A DNA stretch of 63,171 nucleotides from Pseudomonadota bacterium (GTDB lineage: Bacteria > Chloroflexota > UBA5177): positions 1-63,171 of the forward strand of contig JAJPIP010000012.1 in the NCBI GenBank assembly GCA_021324655.1, given 5' to 3'. The notes beneath the pieces are model-generated. The model did no database searches and was not told where the DNA came from. It saw only the letters and a program-made list of their open reading frames with translations. Below, piece after piece: positions 38,005 to 47,624 of this stretch. The translations under genes were made by a program, and so were the position numbers. The first letter of the stretch is position 1. The number at the start of each line of letters is the position of its first letter.

Positions 38005-39192
38005 TCAGGTCTGCGTCGTGCTTAGCGCCGCATGCTCCAGAACCTCCTTCATCCGTCCGAGCGCCCTCTCCAGGTTCTCGTACGAATTCGCGTAGGACAG
38101 GCGCAGGTAGCCTTCCCCATTGCTGCCGAAGGAGGTTCCCGCCAGCACCGCAACTCCCGCTTCATACAGCAGCAGGTCGGCTGCCTCCCGGGACGAGAGG
38201 CCCGTCCGCGCGATGTTAGGGAAAGCGTAAAAGGCGCCCTGCGGCACAGCGCAGGTGACTCCGGAAGTGTCGTTGAGACCGGGGATGACAAGATCCCGCC
38301 GGCGTCGGAACTCATTCACCATCGAGGTGACGGACTGCTGTGGGCCGGTCAGGGCCTCGACCCCGGCCATCTGGACGAAGGTGGCCGTGCACGACGTCGA
38401 GTTGGTCACGAGTCGCGTCACCTGGGGGGCCAGCCACAGCGGCATGACGCCGTATCCGAGACGCCAGCCCGTCATCGCGTATGTCTTCGAGAATCCGTCG
38501 AGCACACATGTCTTCTCTGCCATCCCCTCCAGAGACGCGATGCTGCAAAAATCGTCGTCGTACAGCATGCGGGAGTAGATCTCATCGGACAGCACGAGGA
38601 TGTTTCTCCCACGCACCGCTTCCGCGACGCGCTCCAGATCCGGCCGCCCGATGTTTGCTCCCACTGGATTGGAGGGCGAGTTGATGACAATCATTTTGGT
38701 GCGGGGACCGATACGCTCAAGCGCAGTGTCCACGTCCCACGACAGCCGTCCCCCCACCTCGTTGAACCCGATCGGAATCGCTCGGGCGTTCAAGAAGTTG
38801 ATCATCGATTCGTAGATCGGGAAGCCAGGGTTGGGATAGATGACTTCGTCGCCGGCCTCGAGGAGGGCGAGCATCACGTAAAACATGATCGGCTTGCCCC
38901 CCGCTGTCACCACGACGTTGTCGGGCGACGCGTTCAATCCCTTCCGGCGATTTTGATCCTCGGCGATCGCGACGCGCAGCTCGTCGACGCCGGCCGACGG
39001 GTTGTAGTGGGTGTAGCCTTCTCGCAGAGCACGAACAGCGGCGTCGACGATGTTCCCCGGCGTGTCGAAGTCGGGCTCACCGATTTCCAGATGGATGATG
39101 TCGCGGCCCTGCCGCTCCAGGTCGCGAGCGCGCGCCAGCACCTCAAATGCCGTCTCTGTCCCTAGACGCGACATGCGCGCGGCGAACTCCAT
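38005..39192 (-). CDS. PLP-dependent class I aminotransferase
   Basis: A 395-residue fold-type I aminotransferase of the aspartate/branched family. It contains HLEIGEPDFDTPGNIVDAAVRALREGYTHYNPSAG, VVVTAGGKPIMF, INSPSNPVGA, LVLSDEIYSRMLYD, the cofactor Lys in VLDGFSKTYAMTGWRLGYGV and the substrate-binding Arg in GYLRLSYANS. The ATG at 39192 has GGAGG 7 nt upstream, and its MEFAARM start is typical; upstream starts add nonconserved sequence. The amino donor and acceptor cannot be specified. Confidence 0.93.
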   Translation of the reverse strand: MEFAARMSRLGTETAFEVLARARDLERQGRDIIHLEIGEPDFDTPGNIVDAAVRALREGYTHYNPSAGVDELRVAIAEDQNRRKGLNASPDNVVVTAGGKPIMFYVMLALLEAGDEVIYPNPGFPIYESMINFLNARAIPIGFNEVGGRLSWDVDTALERIGPRTKMIVINSPSNPVGANIGRPDLERVAEAVRGRNILVLSDEIYSRMLYDDDFCSIASLEGMAEKTCVLDGFSKTYAMTGWRLGYGVMPLWLAPQVTRLVTNSTSCTATFVQMAGVEALTGPQQSVTSMVNEFRRRRDLVIPGLNDTSGVTCAVPQGAFYAFPNIARTGLSSREAADLLLYEAGVAVLAGTSFGSNGEGYLRLSYANSYENLERALGRMKEVLEHAALSTTQT

Positions 39193-39328
39193 GGCTGCCT
39201 CCGGCAAAGTAGATTGCATAGACACCCCGAGACAGGGGCAAAATGCCCAAACCCGAGGGCAATCCGCCCTCATTCGCAGTATATCCTTGGGATGAAAGGG
39301 CTCCCGCACGATCATTCGTCACGCGTAT

Positions 39329-40078
39329 TTGGCGAACTTTTTACTCGTCACGGCCCTGACCGGCTGCGGTGCCCATGCCGCATCACGTGCGACTGCGACC
39401 ACGATTCCAAGCCCCATTCCCACCGCGACTCCTGATGTGAGTTTCCTGGTGAATGTCACACCCGGCACGCAGACGGCCTCCACTCCGCGGCCCTCGCCCG
39501 TCCCGACACGTTTCGTGCCTCCGGCCGGACCCTACATCCACCTATCGCGGCAGGCCGGACCGCCGCGGCAGCGCACGCTCACGGTGACCGGGGGACATCT
39601 TCCCACTTCCGCTGAGGTCTCCCTTCAGTGGATGGCCGGCAATCGCTCGCCGCTCACGACGATCGCCTGGACGAACAGCGCCGGCCGGCTAGCGACACAG
39701 TTCACGGTGCCCGCCTCGCCTCCCGGTTCCTATCGCATCGTTGCCGTCATCAATGGCACGACATACGCATCAGCGCCGTACCACATCGAGTCGCTGGCGG
39801 CTCTTGCGGTCACGGTTGCCCCGTCCGGCAACGGAGATCTGATCCGAGTGCGGGGCGATGGATTCGTCTCCGGAGCCCGCCTCATGCTCATCACGTACCC
39901 GCTGGGCGCACGCTTGCGGCCGTTCTTGCTCGCCCAGGTAACGTCCGGCACCACCGGAGACTTCGCGGTGGCCCGGTTGGTCCGCCGCCTACCTCTCGGC
40001 CAGTACGTCTTGCGCGCCTACACGGAAGGCGGATTGACGGCTCAAATGGCTGAAGCGTACTTCGAGGTTGTGATCTGA
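39329..40078 (+). CDS. Probable lipoprotein with beta-sandwich repeats
   Basis: A 249-residue exported protein. The signal LANFLLVTALTGCG ends in a lipobox LTGC. Then follow a Thr/Pro/Ser tether (to about residue 68) and two domains of Ig-like or IPT-like beta pattern (IHLSRQAGPPRQRTLTVTGGHLP; VAPSGNGDLIRVRGDGFVSGARLML). The TTG at 39329 gives an n-region without positive charge; an in-frame ATT at 39314 would give MRHAYLANFLLV, a better signal peptide, so the real start may lie there. The stop overlaps the hpt start by 1 nt. Function unknown, perhaps surface binding. Confidence 0.75.
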   Translation: MANFLLVTALTGCGAHAASRATATTIPSPIPTATPDVSFLVNVTPGTQTASTPRPSPVPTRFVPPAGPYIHLSRQAGPPRQRTLTVTGGHLPTSAEVSLQWMAGNRSPLTTIAWTNSAGRLATQFTVPASPPGSYRIVAVINGTTYASAPYHIESLAALAVTVAPSGNGDLIRVRGDGFVSGARLMLITYPLGARLRPFLLAQVTSGTTGDFAVARLVRRLPLGQYVLRAYTEGGLTAQMAEAYFEVVI

Positions 40079-40647
40079 TGCCGGCGCCTCCGATCGAGCT
40101 TGACCGGCCGCTGATAACGGCCGATCAAATTGAAGGACGACTGCGCGAGCTGGCCGGGGAGATCAGCCGCGACCTGGGTCGAGCCGATCGGCCTGTGTCC
40201 GTCATCGTCGTCCTGAAGGGCGCCGCCTTTTTCGCCGTCGATCTCATGAAGCACCTAGATTTCTCGACCCGCGTCGATTTTCTTCAGGCGTCCTCGTATC
40301 ACGGGGGGACGGAATCTCTGGGCGAGGTGACGTTGGTCAAAGACATCACCATGTCGGTGGCCGGCACGCATGTTTTGCTGGTGGAGGACATTGTGGACAC
40401 GGGACTGACGGCGTCCTGGTTAAAACAACATCTCGCCAGCCATCATCCCGCTTCCCTCAAGCTTGTGACGCTGCTGGACAAGCCGTCGCGCCGCCGTGTT
40501 CCCGTCGATATCGATTTCATCGGGTTTCAGATCCCCGATGAATTCGTCCTTGGCTATGGGCTGGATTACGACGAAGGCTACCGAAACCTTCCCGCGGTGT
40601 ACGTCGCTCGCCCGAAAGCGAAGAACATCCCGAACATCGGCCCGTAG
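40078..40647 (+). CDS. hpt: Hypoxanthine phosphoribosyltransferase
   Basis: Purine salvage enzyme, hypoxanthine/guanine plus PRPP to IMP/GMP, 189 residues. The PRPP motif HVLLVEDIVDTGLTASWL is perfect; ASSYHGG (flexible loop with Ser-Tyr) and FVLGYGLDYDEGYRNLPAVYV are diagnostic. Its ATG overlaps the TGA of the lipoprotein gene (TGATG), so the two are translationally coupled although functionally unrelated. Confidence 0.95.
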   Translation: MPAPPIELDRPLITADQIEGRLRELAGEISRDLGRADRPVSVIVVLKGAAFFAVDLMKHLDFSTRVDFLQASSYHGGTESLGEVTLVKDITMSVAGTHVLLVEDIVDTGLTASWLKQHLASHHPASLKLVTLLDKPSRRRVPVDIDFIGFQIPDEFVLGYGLDYDEGYRNLPAVYVARPKAKNIPNIGP

Positions 40648-40695
40648 CACCTGCGCGCCGCACGCCGACCCTTTTGAGGCCTCATATATAGTTGG

Positions 40696-41820
40696 GTGAC
40701 CATGCATACCGGCCCGCTCCCTCCTACCGGTCCGCCGGCCGATCCGGCCGCGACAACCGTACAGAGCGCCGAACCTGTACCCTCCATGATGACGGCCCTC
40801 TGCAAGGCGCGCCCCGGACCGGGAGCGGAATTGGTGGACATGCCGGTCCCCAATCTCGGTCCGCGTGACATCCTGATCAAAGTGCGTGCCGCGTCTATCT
40901 GTGGAACCGATCTGCACATTTATTCCTGGGATCCGTGGGCGCAAGGTCGCGTGCACCCGCCGCTGGTGTTCGGCCATGAATTCTGCGGGGATGTCGTTGC
41001 CGTCGGGTCCGACGTGACTCGGGTTCCGCTGGGATCGTACGTCGCCGCCGAGAGCCATGTGGTCTGCGGCGAGTGCTACGAGTGCCGTCACGGCATGGCC
41101 CACATTTGCCGGTATGTCCAGATTCTCGGGGTGGATCGTCCCGGCGCCTTCGCCGAGTACGTGGCGATCCCCGAGCAGAACGCCTGGCTCACCGACCGAC
41201 GGTTTCCGCCGGAGATCGCGACAGTTCAGGAGCCGATGGGGAATGCAGTCCACAGCGCTGCCGTCGCTCCCATCGCGGGCGCGAACGTTGCGATTTTCGG
41301 CATGGGACCTATCGGGCTCTTCACCGTCCCTATTGCCCGCGCCTCCGGCGCCGCTCGGATTATCGTGGTAGAACCCAGCGAGGATCGGCGCCGGCTCGCC
41401 ACACGAATGGGGGCCGACGTGGTTCTTGACCCGGTGACCGACGACGTGGTGAGGCGGATCCGTGAGGAGACCGGTGGCGAAGGAGCCGATGTCCTGCTTG
41501 AAATGTCGGGAAACGCGGCGGCTATCCGACAGGGGCTCGAGGCTCTTCGCTTCGGCGGTCATGCCTCGCTGCTCGGCATTCCATCCCGCCCGGTCGAACT
41601 CGACCTGGCTGACGGCGTCATTTTCAAGGGCGCGACCGTGATGGGTATCGCCGGGCGCAAGCTGTGGGACACCTGGTACCAGACCCGGGGCTACCTCGAA
41701 TCCGGCATGGATCTCTCGCCGATCATCACTCACAAACTTCCTCTCTCGGAGTACGAGCGGGCGTTCGACCTGGTGGCATCCGGCCGCTCCGGCAAGGTCG
41801 TTCTGCTCCCCACCGGCTGA
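40696..41820 (+). CDS. tdh: L-threonine 3-dehydrogenase (zinc alcohol-dehydrogenase family)
   Basis: Oxidises threonine to 2-amino-3-ketobutyrate with NAD. The 374-residue product has a structural-zinc loop (VVCGECYECRHGMAHIC), catalytic-zinc residues (SICGTDLHIY, FGHEFCG), the fold VAIFGMGPIGLFTV and the Tdh-typical end RKLWDTWYQTRGYLESGMDLSPIITH. The next gene, kbl, completes the pathway. The N terminus has about 30 extra low-complexity residues if the GTG at 40696 is used. A TATATA element (40685-40690) puts the transcript start at about 40697, so this GTG or the ATG at 40702 could be a leaderless start. An internal start at MTALCKARPGPG is the alternative. Confidence 0.93.
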   Translation: MTMHTGPLPPTGPPADPAATTVQSAEPVPSMMTALCKARPGPGAELVDMPVPNLGPRDILIKVRAASICGTDLHIYSWDPWAQGRVHPPLVFGHEFCGDVVAVGSDVTRVPLGSYVAAESHVVCGECYECRHGMAHICRYVQILGVDRPGAFAEYVAIPEQNAWLTDRRFPPEIATVQEPMGNAVHSAAVAPIAGANVAIFGMGPIGLFTVPIARASGAARIIVVEPSEDRRRLATRMGADVVLDPVTDDVVRRIREETGGEGADVLLEMSGNAAAIRQGLEALRFGGHASLLGIPSRPVELDLADGVIFKGATVMGIAGRKLWDTWYQTRGYLESGMDLSPIITHKLPLSEYERAFDLVASGRSGKVVLLPTG

Positions 41821-41847
41821 CATGTTTCACTGAAGGAGGCACGCCCT

Positions 41848-43047
41848 ATGCCCGGCGTAATGGACTGGGTCGAGGGAGAACTCGACCAGTTGCGTGAGGC
41901 GGGAGTCTTCCGCCCTCTGCGCGATCTCCAGTCGCCCCAAGCCCCGCGGGCGACGTTCGATGGACGCGAGGTCATCAACCTCTCCTCGAACAATTATCTC
42001 GGTCTCACGACCCATCCGCGTCTCATCGCGGCAGCGGAAGAGGCGGCCCGCCGCTTCGGCGCGGGTTCCGGTTCGGTCCGTACCATTGCCGGCACTATGG
42101 ACATGCACGAGGAGTTGGAGCGGAAGCTGGCCGACTTCAAGCACACCGAGGCTTCACTGGTTTTCCAATCCGGTTTCACCTGTAACTCGGGGACAATTCC
42201 GGTGGTGGCCGAAGAGGGCGACGTCATTATCAGCGACGAACTCAACCATGCCAGCATCATCGACGGGATCCGCCTTTCAAAAGCCGCTCGCAAGATTTAC
42301 CCACACGCGGACATGGCGGGCTTGGAGCGGGCCCTGGAGGAGAGCTCCGGCTTCCGCCGCAAGCTCGTCATCACCGACGGAGTGTTCAGCATGGACGGCG
42401 ATGTCGCGCCTCTGCCGGACATCGTCGAGCGCGCCGAGCGCTTCGGCGCCATGGTCTACGTCGACGACGCCCATGCCAGCGGTGTGTTCGGAAAAAACGG
42501 CCGTGGGACCGTGGACCACTTCGGCCTGCACGGGCGTGTCCATTTCCAGATAGGGACTCTTTCCAAGGCGATTGGCGTCCTGGGCGGCTATGTGGCCACG
42601 ACGCAGGCGATGAGGGATCTGCTGATCCATAAGGCTCGTCCTTTCCTCTTCAGCACGTCCCATCCACCGGCTGTGACGGCCGCGGTGATCGCCGCTCTGG
42701 ACGTGCTGCTCGACGAGCCGGAGAGGATCGATCGGCTGTGGAACAATACGCGCTACTTCAAGCGCGGATTGCAGAACCTCGGCCTGGATACCGGGCACAG
42801 TGAGAGCCCTATCACTCCCGTGATCGCGGGCGAAGGGCGCAAGGCCATGCAACTGAGTGATGGCTTGTTCCGCGAGGGTGTCTTTGCACAAGGCATCGGC
42901 TATCCAACCGTCCCCGACGCAAAATCGCGCGTGCGGACCATCGTCACCTCGGAGCACACGCGCGACGATCTTGACCAGGCCCTGGCGGCCTTCGAGAAGG
43001 TAGGCAGCGCGCTCGGGCTGACGCGCCAGCCGGAAACGGCGGGGTAG
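41848..43047 (+). CDS. kbl: 2-amino-3-ketobutyrate CoA ligase (glycine C-acetyltransferase)
   Basis: PLP enzyme that splits 2-amino-3-ketobutyrate with CoA into glycine and acetyl-CoA; 399 residues. Family marks: [76 protein letters not shown] and the cofactor Lys in [14 protein letters not shown]. An AGGAGG site precedes the ATG. It is paired with tdh, which makes the specific function more certain than for other alpha-oxoamine synthases. Confidence 0.95.
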   Translation: MPGVMDWVEGELDQLREAGVFRPLRDLQSPQAPRATFDGREVINLSSNNYLGLTTHPRLIAAAEEAARRFGAGSGSVRTIAGTMDMHEELERKLADFKHTEASLVFQSGFTCNSGTIPVVAEEGDVIISDELNHASIIDGIRLSKAARKIYPHADMAGLERALEESSGFRRKLVITDGVFSMDGDVAPLPDIVERAERFGAMVYVDDAHASGVFGKNGRGTVDHFGLHGRVHFQIGTLSKAIGVLGGYVATTQAMRDLLIHKARPFLFSTSHPPAVTAAVIAALDVLLDEPERIDRLWNNTRYFKRGLQNLGLDTGHSESPITPVIAGEGRKAMQLSDGLFREGVFAQGIGYPTVPDAKSRVRTIVTSEHTRDDLDQALAAFEKVGSALGLTRQPETAG

Positions 43048-44538
43048 GTGAGCATGAACGCATCAGTGGTATCCAAGGTCTCGGACGTTGCCGACAATGC
43101 TGTCGTCGCAACGGCACTGTTCGAGGGTGAGGACTCGGCCTCCCTTCCCTTCCTGTCACCCGAGCAGTCGGCGCAACTCGCTGCTCTCCTCAACCTTGGA
43201 CCTGCCGTCACACGCCGCGGCACCACGACTCTCCTCCCGGCCGGCCGGAGCGCGCGACCGGTTCTCGTCGTCGGCGCAGGCAAGCGCGGGGACGTCACCG
43301 CGCTGAATCTCAAGCGCGGCGCTGCCGTCGCGTCACGCTACCTCACCGGCCTTGGGTTCTCCCACATCGCGTACGTGGCCCGTTCCCAGATGGATGGCGA
43401 GGCGTGGGGACAGGCCTCCCTCGAAGGCGCGCTCGAAGGCGCCTACGACTCGGCCATCAAGAAGACGTCCGACAGGACGCCGCGCCGGCTGGACACCGTC
43501 ACGCTGGTGTCGACCTCGGACGGCGTGGAGAGCGGCGTCCGTGTCGGTCAAATCGTGGGCGAAGCGCGCGACATCGCGCGGGAGTTGGTCAATCTCCCCC
43601 CCAACGAGCTTACGCCGACGGTCCTTGCCGAGCGGGCTCAGGAGCTTGCGAGCCGGCATGGCCTGGAGTGCTCAGTTCTGGATGAGAACCAGATTGAGCA
43701 CATGGGCATGGGAGCGCTGCTTGGCGTGGCAGCCGGCAGCAAACAGCCGCCCCGGCTCATCACGCTACGGTACGGCTCGCCGGATGCCCGGAAGCGCGTG
43801 GCCTTTGCCGGTAAAGGGCTCACCTTCGATAGCGGTGGGCTCTCGTTGAAGACGGGCGAGGGAATGGAGACGATGAAGAGCGACATGGCCGGCGCTGCCG
43901 CCGTTATCGCGGGCATGGTCGCGGTCGCTCGCCTCCAGCCGCAAGGGGTGTGCGTGACGGGGTACGTGGGGACCACGGAGAACATGCCGGGAGGTGGGGC
44001 GATGCGTCCCGGCGACGTGCTGACAGCCATGAACGGCAAGACGATCGAAGTTCTCAATACTGACGCCGAAGGGCGGCTCGTGCTCGCCGACGTCCTCTCG
44101 TACGCCGTCAAGCAGGGCGAAACGCACATCGTCGACTTTGCGACTTTGACGGGGGCGGCGGTGGTTGCGCTGGGCCACGCGGCCGCGCTTGCCACCGGCA
44201 AGCCGATGTCGTGGGTGGAGGACGTCGTCAAAGCGTCCGACTCCGGTCTCGATCGCGCCTGGGCCATGCCTCTGTACCCGGAGTATCGGCGGGCCATGGA
44301 CAGCACCATTGCCGACCTCAAAAACACCGGGGGTCGGTCGGCCGGGGCCGGCGCCCTGACGGCCGCGGCATTTCTCAGCGAGTTCGCGGAGGGGGCCGAA
44401 TGGACCCACATGGACATCGCTGGCATGGCGTTCAACCGAGAAGGCTCATCATCGTCGGCTCCCGGCGGCACGGGGACCGGGGTTGGCACGATCGCTGCGG
44501 TCACACGATCCATGGCGTCGTCTGCCGCGCAAGAGTGA
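43048..44538 (+). CDS. pepA: Leucyl aminopeptidase (M17 family)
   Basis: Cytosolic dimetal aminopeptidase, 496 residues. The catalytic C-terminal domain has VAFAGKGLTFDSGGLSLKTGEGMETMKSDMAGAA (Lys and Asp metal ligands), the signature NTDAEGRLVLADVL (Asp, Glu and Arg) and the end HMDIAGMAFN. The N-terminal macrodomain-like part starts near residue 10. The GTG at 43048 is adjacent to the kbl stop; an ATG two codons later is equally likely. It presumably shares the tdh-kbl transcript. Confidence 0.95.
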   Translation: MSMNASVVSKVSDVADNAVVATALFEGEDSASLPFLSPEQSAQLAALLNLGPAVTRRGTTTLLPAGRSARPVLVVGAGKRGDVTALNLKRGAAVASRYLTGLGFSHIAYVARSQMDGEAWGQASLEGALEGAYDSAIKKTSDRTPRRLDTVTLVSTSDGVESGVRVGQIVGEARDIARELVNLPPNELTPTVLAERAQELASRHGLECSVLDENQIEHMGMGALLGVAAGSKQPPRLITLRYGSPDARKRVAFAGKGLTFDSGGLSLKTGEGMETMKSDMAGAAAVIAGMVAVARLQPQGVCVTGYVGTTENMPGGGAMRPGDVLTAMNGKTIEVLNTDAEGRLVLADVLSYAVKQGETHIVDFATLTGAAVVALGHAAALATGKPMSWVEDVVKASDSGLDRAWAMPLYPEYRRAMDSTIADLKNTGGRSAGAGALTAAAFLSEFAEGAEWTHMDIAGMAFNREGSSSSAPGGTGTGVGTIAAVTRSMASSAAQE

Positions 44539-44585
44539 CTGGCGCGCATAGCGCCCTGCGGGGCGGATAGAGCGAGAGGATACGT

Positions 44586-44999
44586 GTGAATAGGGATACG
44601 AGGCGAAGCCGGGAGGGCGCCTTCCACGCGTACCGGCTCATGGATCGACACGATGAAGCGGGGCGTTGGCGCCCCAACGTCGATATCTACGAGACCGAGC
44701 AGGCGCTCGTCGTCGTCATGGACCTTGCCGGCGTATCGCCGGACAACCTCAGCGTCGACGTAACCCCACGGTCAATGACCGTGACCGGGAAGCGGACCAG
44801 GCTGGTTCGCAACACCGTTCGGCGCATCCACCGGCTCGAGATTCCACACGGTGCGTTTGAGACAGTGATAGATTTGCCGGCCCCGGTTGACCCGGCGCAA
44901 GCGCAGGCCTCCGCCCATGACGGTCTGCTCGAAGTGATCTTGCCACTTCCGGTTCCGTTCCGTCCCGAGGTGACGGCCCAGGCGAAAGGCCCACGATGA
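44586..44999 (+). CDS. Hsp20/alpha-crystallin small heat-shock protein
   Basis: A 137-residue small chaperone. The alpha-crystallin domain covers residues about 27-125: WRPNVDIYETEQALVVVMDLAGVSPDNLSVDVTPRSMTVTGKRTR, then IHRLEIPHGAFETVIDLPAPVD and AHDGLLEVILPLP. The C-terminal I-x-I-type anchor is not evident. The GTG start at 44586 is used. Its stop overlaps the lon start by 4 nt (ATGA), so chaperone and protease are co-translated, a sensible heat-stress pair. Confidence 0.92.
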   Translation: MNRDTRRSREGAFHAYRLMDRHDEAGRWRPNVDIYETEQALVVVMDLAGVSPDNLSVDVTPRSMTVTGKRTRLVRNTVRRIHRLEIPHGAFETVIDLPAPVDPAQAQASAHDGLLEVILPLPVPFRPEVTAQAKGPR

Positions 45000-47389
45000 C
45001 GGACCAGCAAGACGAGCAGGTACTCCAACCGGAGGTATCGGCCCCCAGCGAGATCGCTATCTTGCCCACCGGCGACACCGTCGTATTTCCGTCGATGGTC
45101 TTCCCCATGGTGGTGAAGGATGATCGGTCGGTCGAGTTGGTGACGCAAGTTGCGACCCATGACGATCGGCGCCTGGCTCTCTTTCCGCTCCGCGATCCCC
45201 AGCAGGAGCCGACACCCGATAACCTCTTCGAGTTCGGCACGCTCGCCCACATTCTGCGCTTGATGCGGGCGCCGGACGGCTCGATTCACCTCGTCATTGC
45301 CTGTGACGAGCGCCTGCGACTCGGCAGAATCACCCAGGTCGACCCATATCTCCGCGGCGAGGTCGAGGAGACGCCGGACGTCGTCGTGGAGACGACCGAG
45401 CTGGAGGCTCTTCAGCGAAATCTGCTCAGTCTCTTCGAGCGGATTGTCGCGCTGTCACCGAGCCTTCCGGAGGAGGTGGCGAATGCAGCCGCCCAGGTCT
45501 CAGGCCCGGGCCGCGTCGCCGATTTCATCTCCAGCGCGCTCGAGTTGAGCCACGAGCAGAAGCTTGAACTGCTGTCGATGGGCGACGTCGGAGTGCGCCT
45601 GCGGCGGCTGACGGGGTATGCGACCAGCGAGCTGGAAGTTCTCGAGCTTGGATCCGAAATCCAGAGCCGTATCCGCTCGGAAATGGACAAGGGTCAGCGC
45701 GAATACTTCCTGCGGGAACAGCTCAAGCAGGTGCAGCGAGAGCTCAGTGAGCTGACGGGAGAGGAGACCGAGGCCGGCGAGCTCCGCCGGCGCGTCGAAG
45801 AAGCGGACCTGCCGGAGGGTGCCCGCAAGCAAGCGGATGATGAGCTGCGGCGCCTCGAGCATGTCCCGGCTGCCTCGCCGGAATACGGCATCATTCGCAC
45901 CTACATCGACTGGCTGGTGAGTCTGCCGTGGTCGCGGTTATCCACGGACAATCTCGATCTCGAGCAAGCGCAGCAAATCCTGGACGAGGATCACTACGAC
46001 CTGGAAAAGATAGAGGAGCGGATTCTGGAGTATCTGGCCGTTCACAAGCTGCGGGGAGAGGTGAAGGGGCCGATCCTGTCGTTCGTCGGACCACCGGGGG
46101 TCGGAAAGACGTCGCTGGGGCAGTCCATCGCACGGGCCCTGGGCCGGGAGTTCATCCGCATCTCACTGGGAGGCGTGCGGGATGAGGCGGAGATCCGCGG
46201 GCATCGCCGCACCTACGTCGGTTCGATGCCGGGACGGATTATTCAAGGTCTGCGCCGGGTTGGAACGCGGAATCCTGTCTTTATGCTGGACGAGATCGAC
46301 AAGCTGTCCATCGGCTTTCAGGGGGACCCCGCAGCAGCACTGCTGGAGGTGCTTGATCCGGCACAGAACTCGGACTTTACCGATCACTACCTCGACGTCC
46401 CGTTCGATCTCTCCAAGGTTCTCTTCATTGCCACCGCGAACGTGCTGGATACGATCCCACCGCCCCTCCGCGACCGTATGGAGATCATCGAGCTGTCCGG
46501 CTACACCGAGGAAGAGAAGTTACATATCGCGCGCAAGTATCTCGTGCCTCGTCAAATTGCCGAGAACGGTTTGTCGACAGGCAGTGTCCGCATCGACGAC
46601 GCGGCCCTCAAGCGCAGCATCTCCGATTACACTCGCGAGGCCGGAGTTCGCGGACTGGAACGTCAGATCGGCGCAGTCCTGCGTAAGGTGGCGCGGCAGG
46701 TGGCGCAGCACGGAGCCAAGCGGGTGCGAGTGACGGCGAAGAACCTTTCCGACTATCTGGGTCCGGTTCCCTTCCACCGCGAAGTAGTCGAGGAAGGTGA
46801 CGAGATCGGCGTGGCCACCGGAATGGCGTGGACACCTGTGGGCGGCGACGTCCTCTTCGTCGAAGCCAGTAAGATGCCGGGAAAGGGCAACCTCATCCTG
46901 ACCGGTCAGCTCGGCGACGTGATGCAGGAATCGGCGCGTGCCGCCGTGACGTATGTGCGGGCGCGTGCCGAGGATCTTGGTATCGATCCGAGCTTTTACG
47001 ACAAGTACGATTTCCACATTCATGTCCCGGCGGGAGCCATTCCCAAGGATGGTCCGTCGGCGGGCGTCACCATGGCGACGGCACTGGTGTCGAGCCTGAC
47101 GGGACGCCGCGTCGACAAGGAGACATCCATGACCGGCGAGGTCACGCTCCGCGGCCGAGTTCTGCCCGTTGGAGGTATCAAGGACAAGGTACTGGCGGCC
47201 CACCGCGCGGGCATCAAGACGGTGATCCTTCCGAAAGAGAATGAGCAGGACATTGCCGATATCCCGGAAGATGTGCGCCGCGAGCTACGGATCGAACTCG
47301 CTGATCACATGGACAAGGTGCTGGCGGTCGCGCTCGATCCCAATGAAGGGGCGGCAAGGGGCCGGGGGCCGGTTGCTGCCGCAGGATAG
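44996..47389 (+). CDS. lon: ATP-dependent protease Lon
   Basis: A 797-residue AAA+ serine protease that degrades misfolded and regulatory proteins. The N-terminal LAN domain (about 15-210) begins EIAILPTGDTVVFPSMVFPM. The AAA+ core has the Walker A GPPGVGKTSLG, Walker B VFMLDEIDKL and sensor residues. The protease domain carries the Ser-Lys dyad S688 (PKDGPSAGVT) and K731 (GGIKDKVLAAHRAG), 43 residues apart as in E. coli Lon. It overlaps hsp20 and is followed by a small zinc-ribbon-like gene. Confidence 0.97.
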   Translation: MTDQQDEQVLQPEVSAPSEIAILPTGDTVVFPSMVFPMVVKDDRSVELVTQVATHDDRRLALFPLRDPQQEPTPDNLFEFGTLAHILRLMRAPDGSIHLVIACDERLRLGRITQVDPYLRGEVEETPDVVVETTELEALQRNLLSLFERIVALSPSLPEEVANAAAQVSGPGRVADFISSALELSHEQKLELLSMGDVGVRLRRLTGYATSELEVLELGSEIQSRIRSEMDKGQREYFLREQLKQVQRELSELTGEETEAGELRRRVEEADLPEGARKQADDELRRLEHVPAASPEYGIIRTYIDWLVSLPWSRLSTDNLDLEQAQQILDEDHYDLEKIEERILEYLAVHKLRGEVKGPILSFVGPPGVGKTSLGQSIARALGREFIRISLGGVRDEAEIRGHRRTYVGSMPGRIIQGLRRVGTRNPVFMLDEIDKLSIGFQGDPAAALLEVLDPAQNSDFTDHYLDVPFDLSKVLFIATANVLDTIPPPLRDRMEIIELSGYTEEEKLHIARKYLVPRQIAENGLSTGSVRIDDAALKRSISDYTREAGVRGLERQIGAVLRKVARQVAQHGAKRVRVTAKNLSDYLGPVPFHREVVEEGDEIGVATGMAWTPVGGDVLFVEASKMPGKGNLILTGQLGDVMQESARAAVTYVRARAEDLGIDPSFYDKYDFHIHVPAGAIPKDGPSAGVTMATALVSSLTGRRVDKETSMTGEVTLRGRVLPVGGIKDKVLAAHRAGIKTVILPKENEQDIADIPEDVRRELRIELADHMDKVLAVALDPNEGAARGRGPVAAAG

Positions 47390-47398
47390 GAGACGACG

Positions 47399-47590
47399 AT
47401 GGAGGATCAGACGCAGTACGAAAAAGGTGAATTGGTGCCGGCGGCCGGAACGTACCGCTGCACGGGCTGCGGTGAGGTATGGACGGCCGACCAGACCGGC
47501 ATCCGCTTCCCGCCATGCGACGACGACAAAAGCGGCCAGGCCCGCTGGGTGCCGGTCTCGGCGGGGGACACGCGGCCGGCGGGCCCATAG
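47399..47590 (+). CDS. Small zinc-ribbon-like protein
   Basis: A 63-residue protein with the pattern YRCTGCGEVW and FPPCDDD, where two cysteines in CxxC and a later one suggest a zinc ribbon with an incomplete or shared fourth ligand. Similar short proteins occur next to stress genes, but I know no defined function. The ATG follows an AGGAGACGACG sequence, and the gene lies 9 nt behind lon, so it belongs to the hsp20-lon operon. Confidence 0.75.
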   Translation: MEDQTQYEKGELVPAAGTYRCTGCGEVWTADQTGIRFPPCDDDKSGQARWVPVSAGDTRPAGP

Positions 47591-47624
47591 CTTACCGCCG
47601 CCACGGAAACTCGATCCCCACGGG

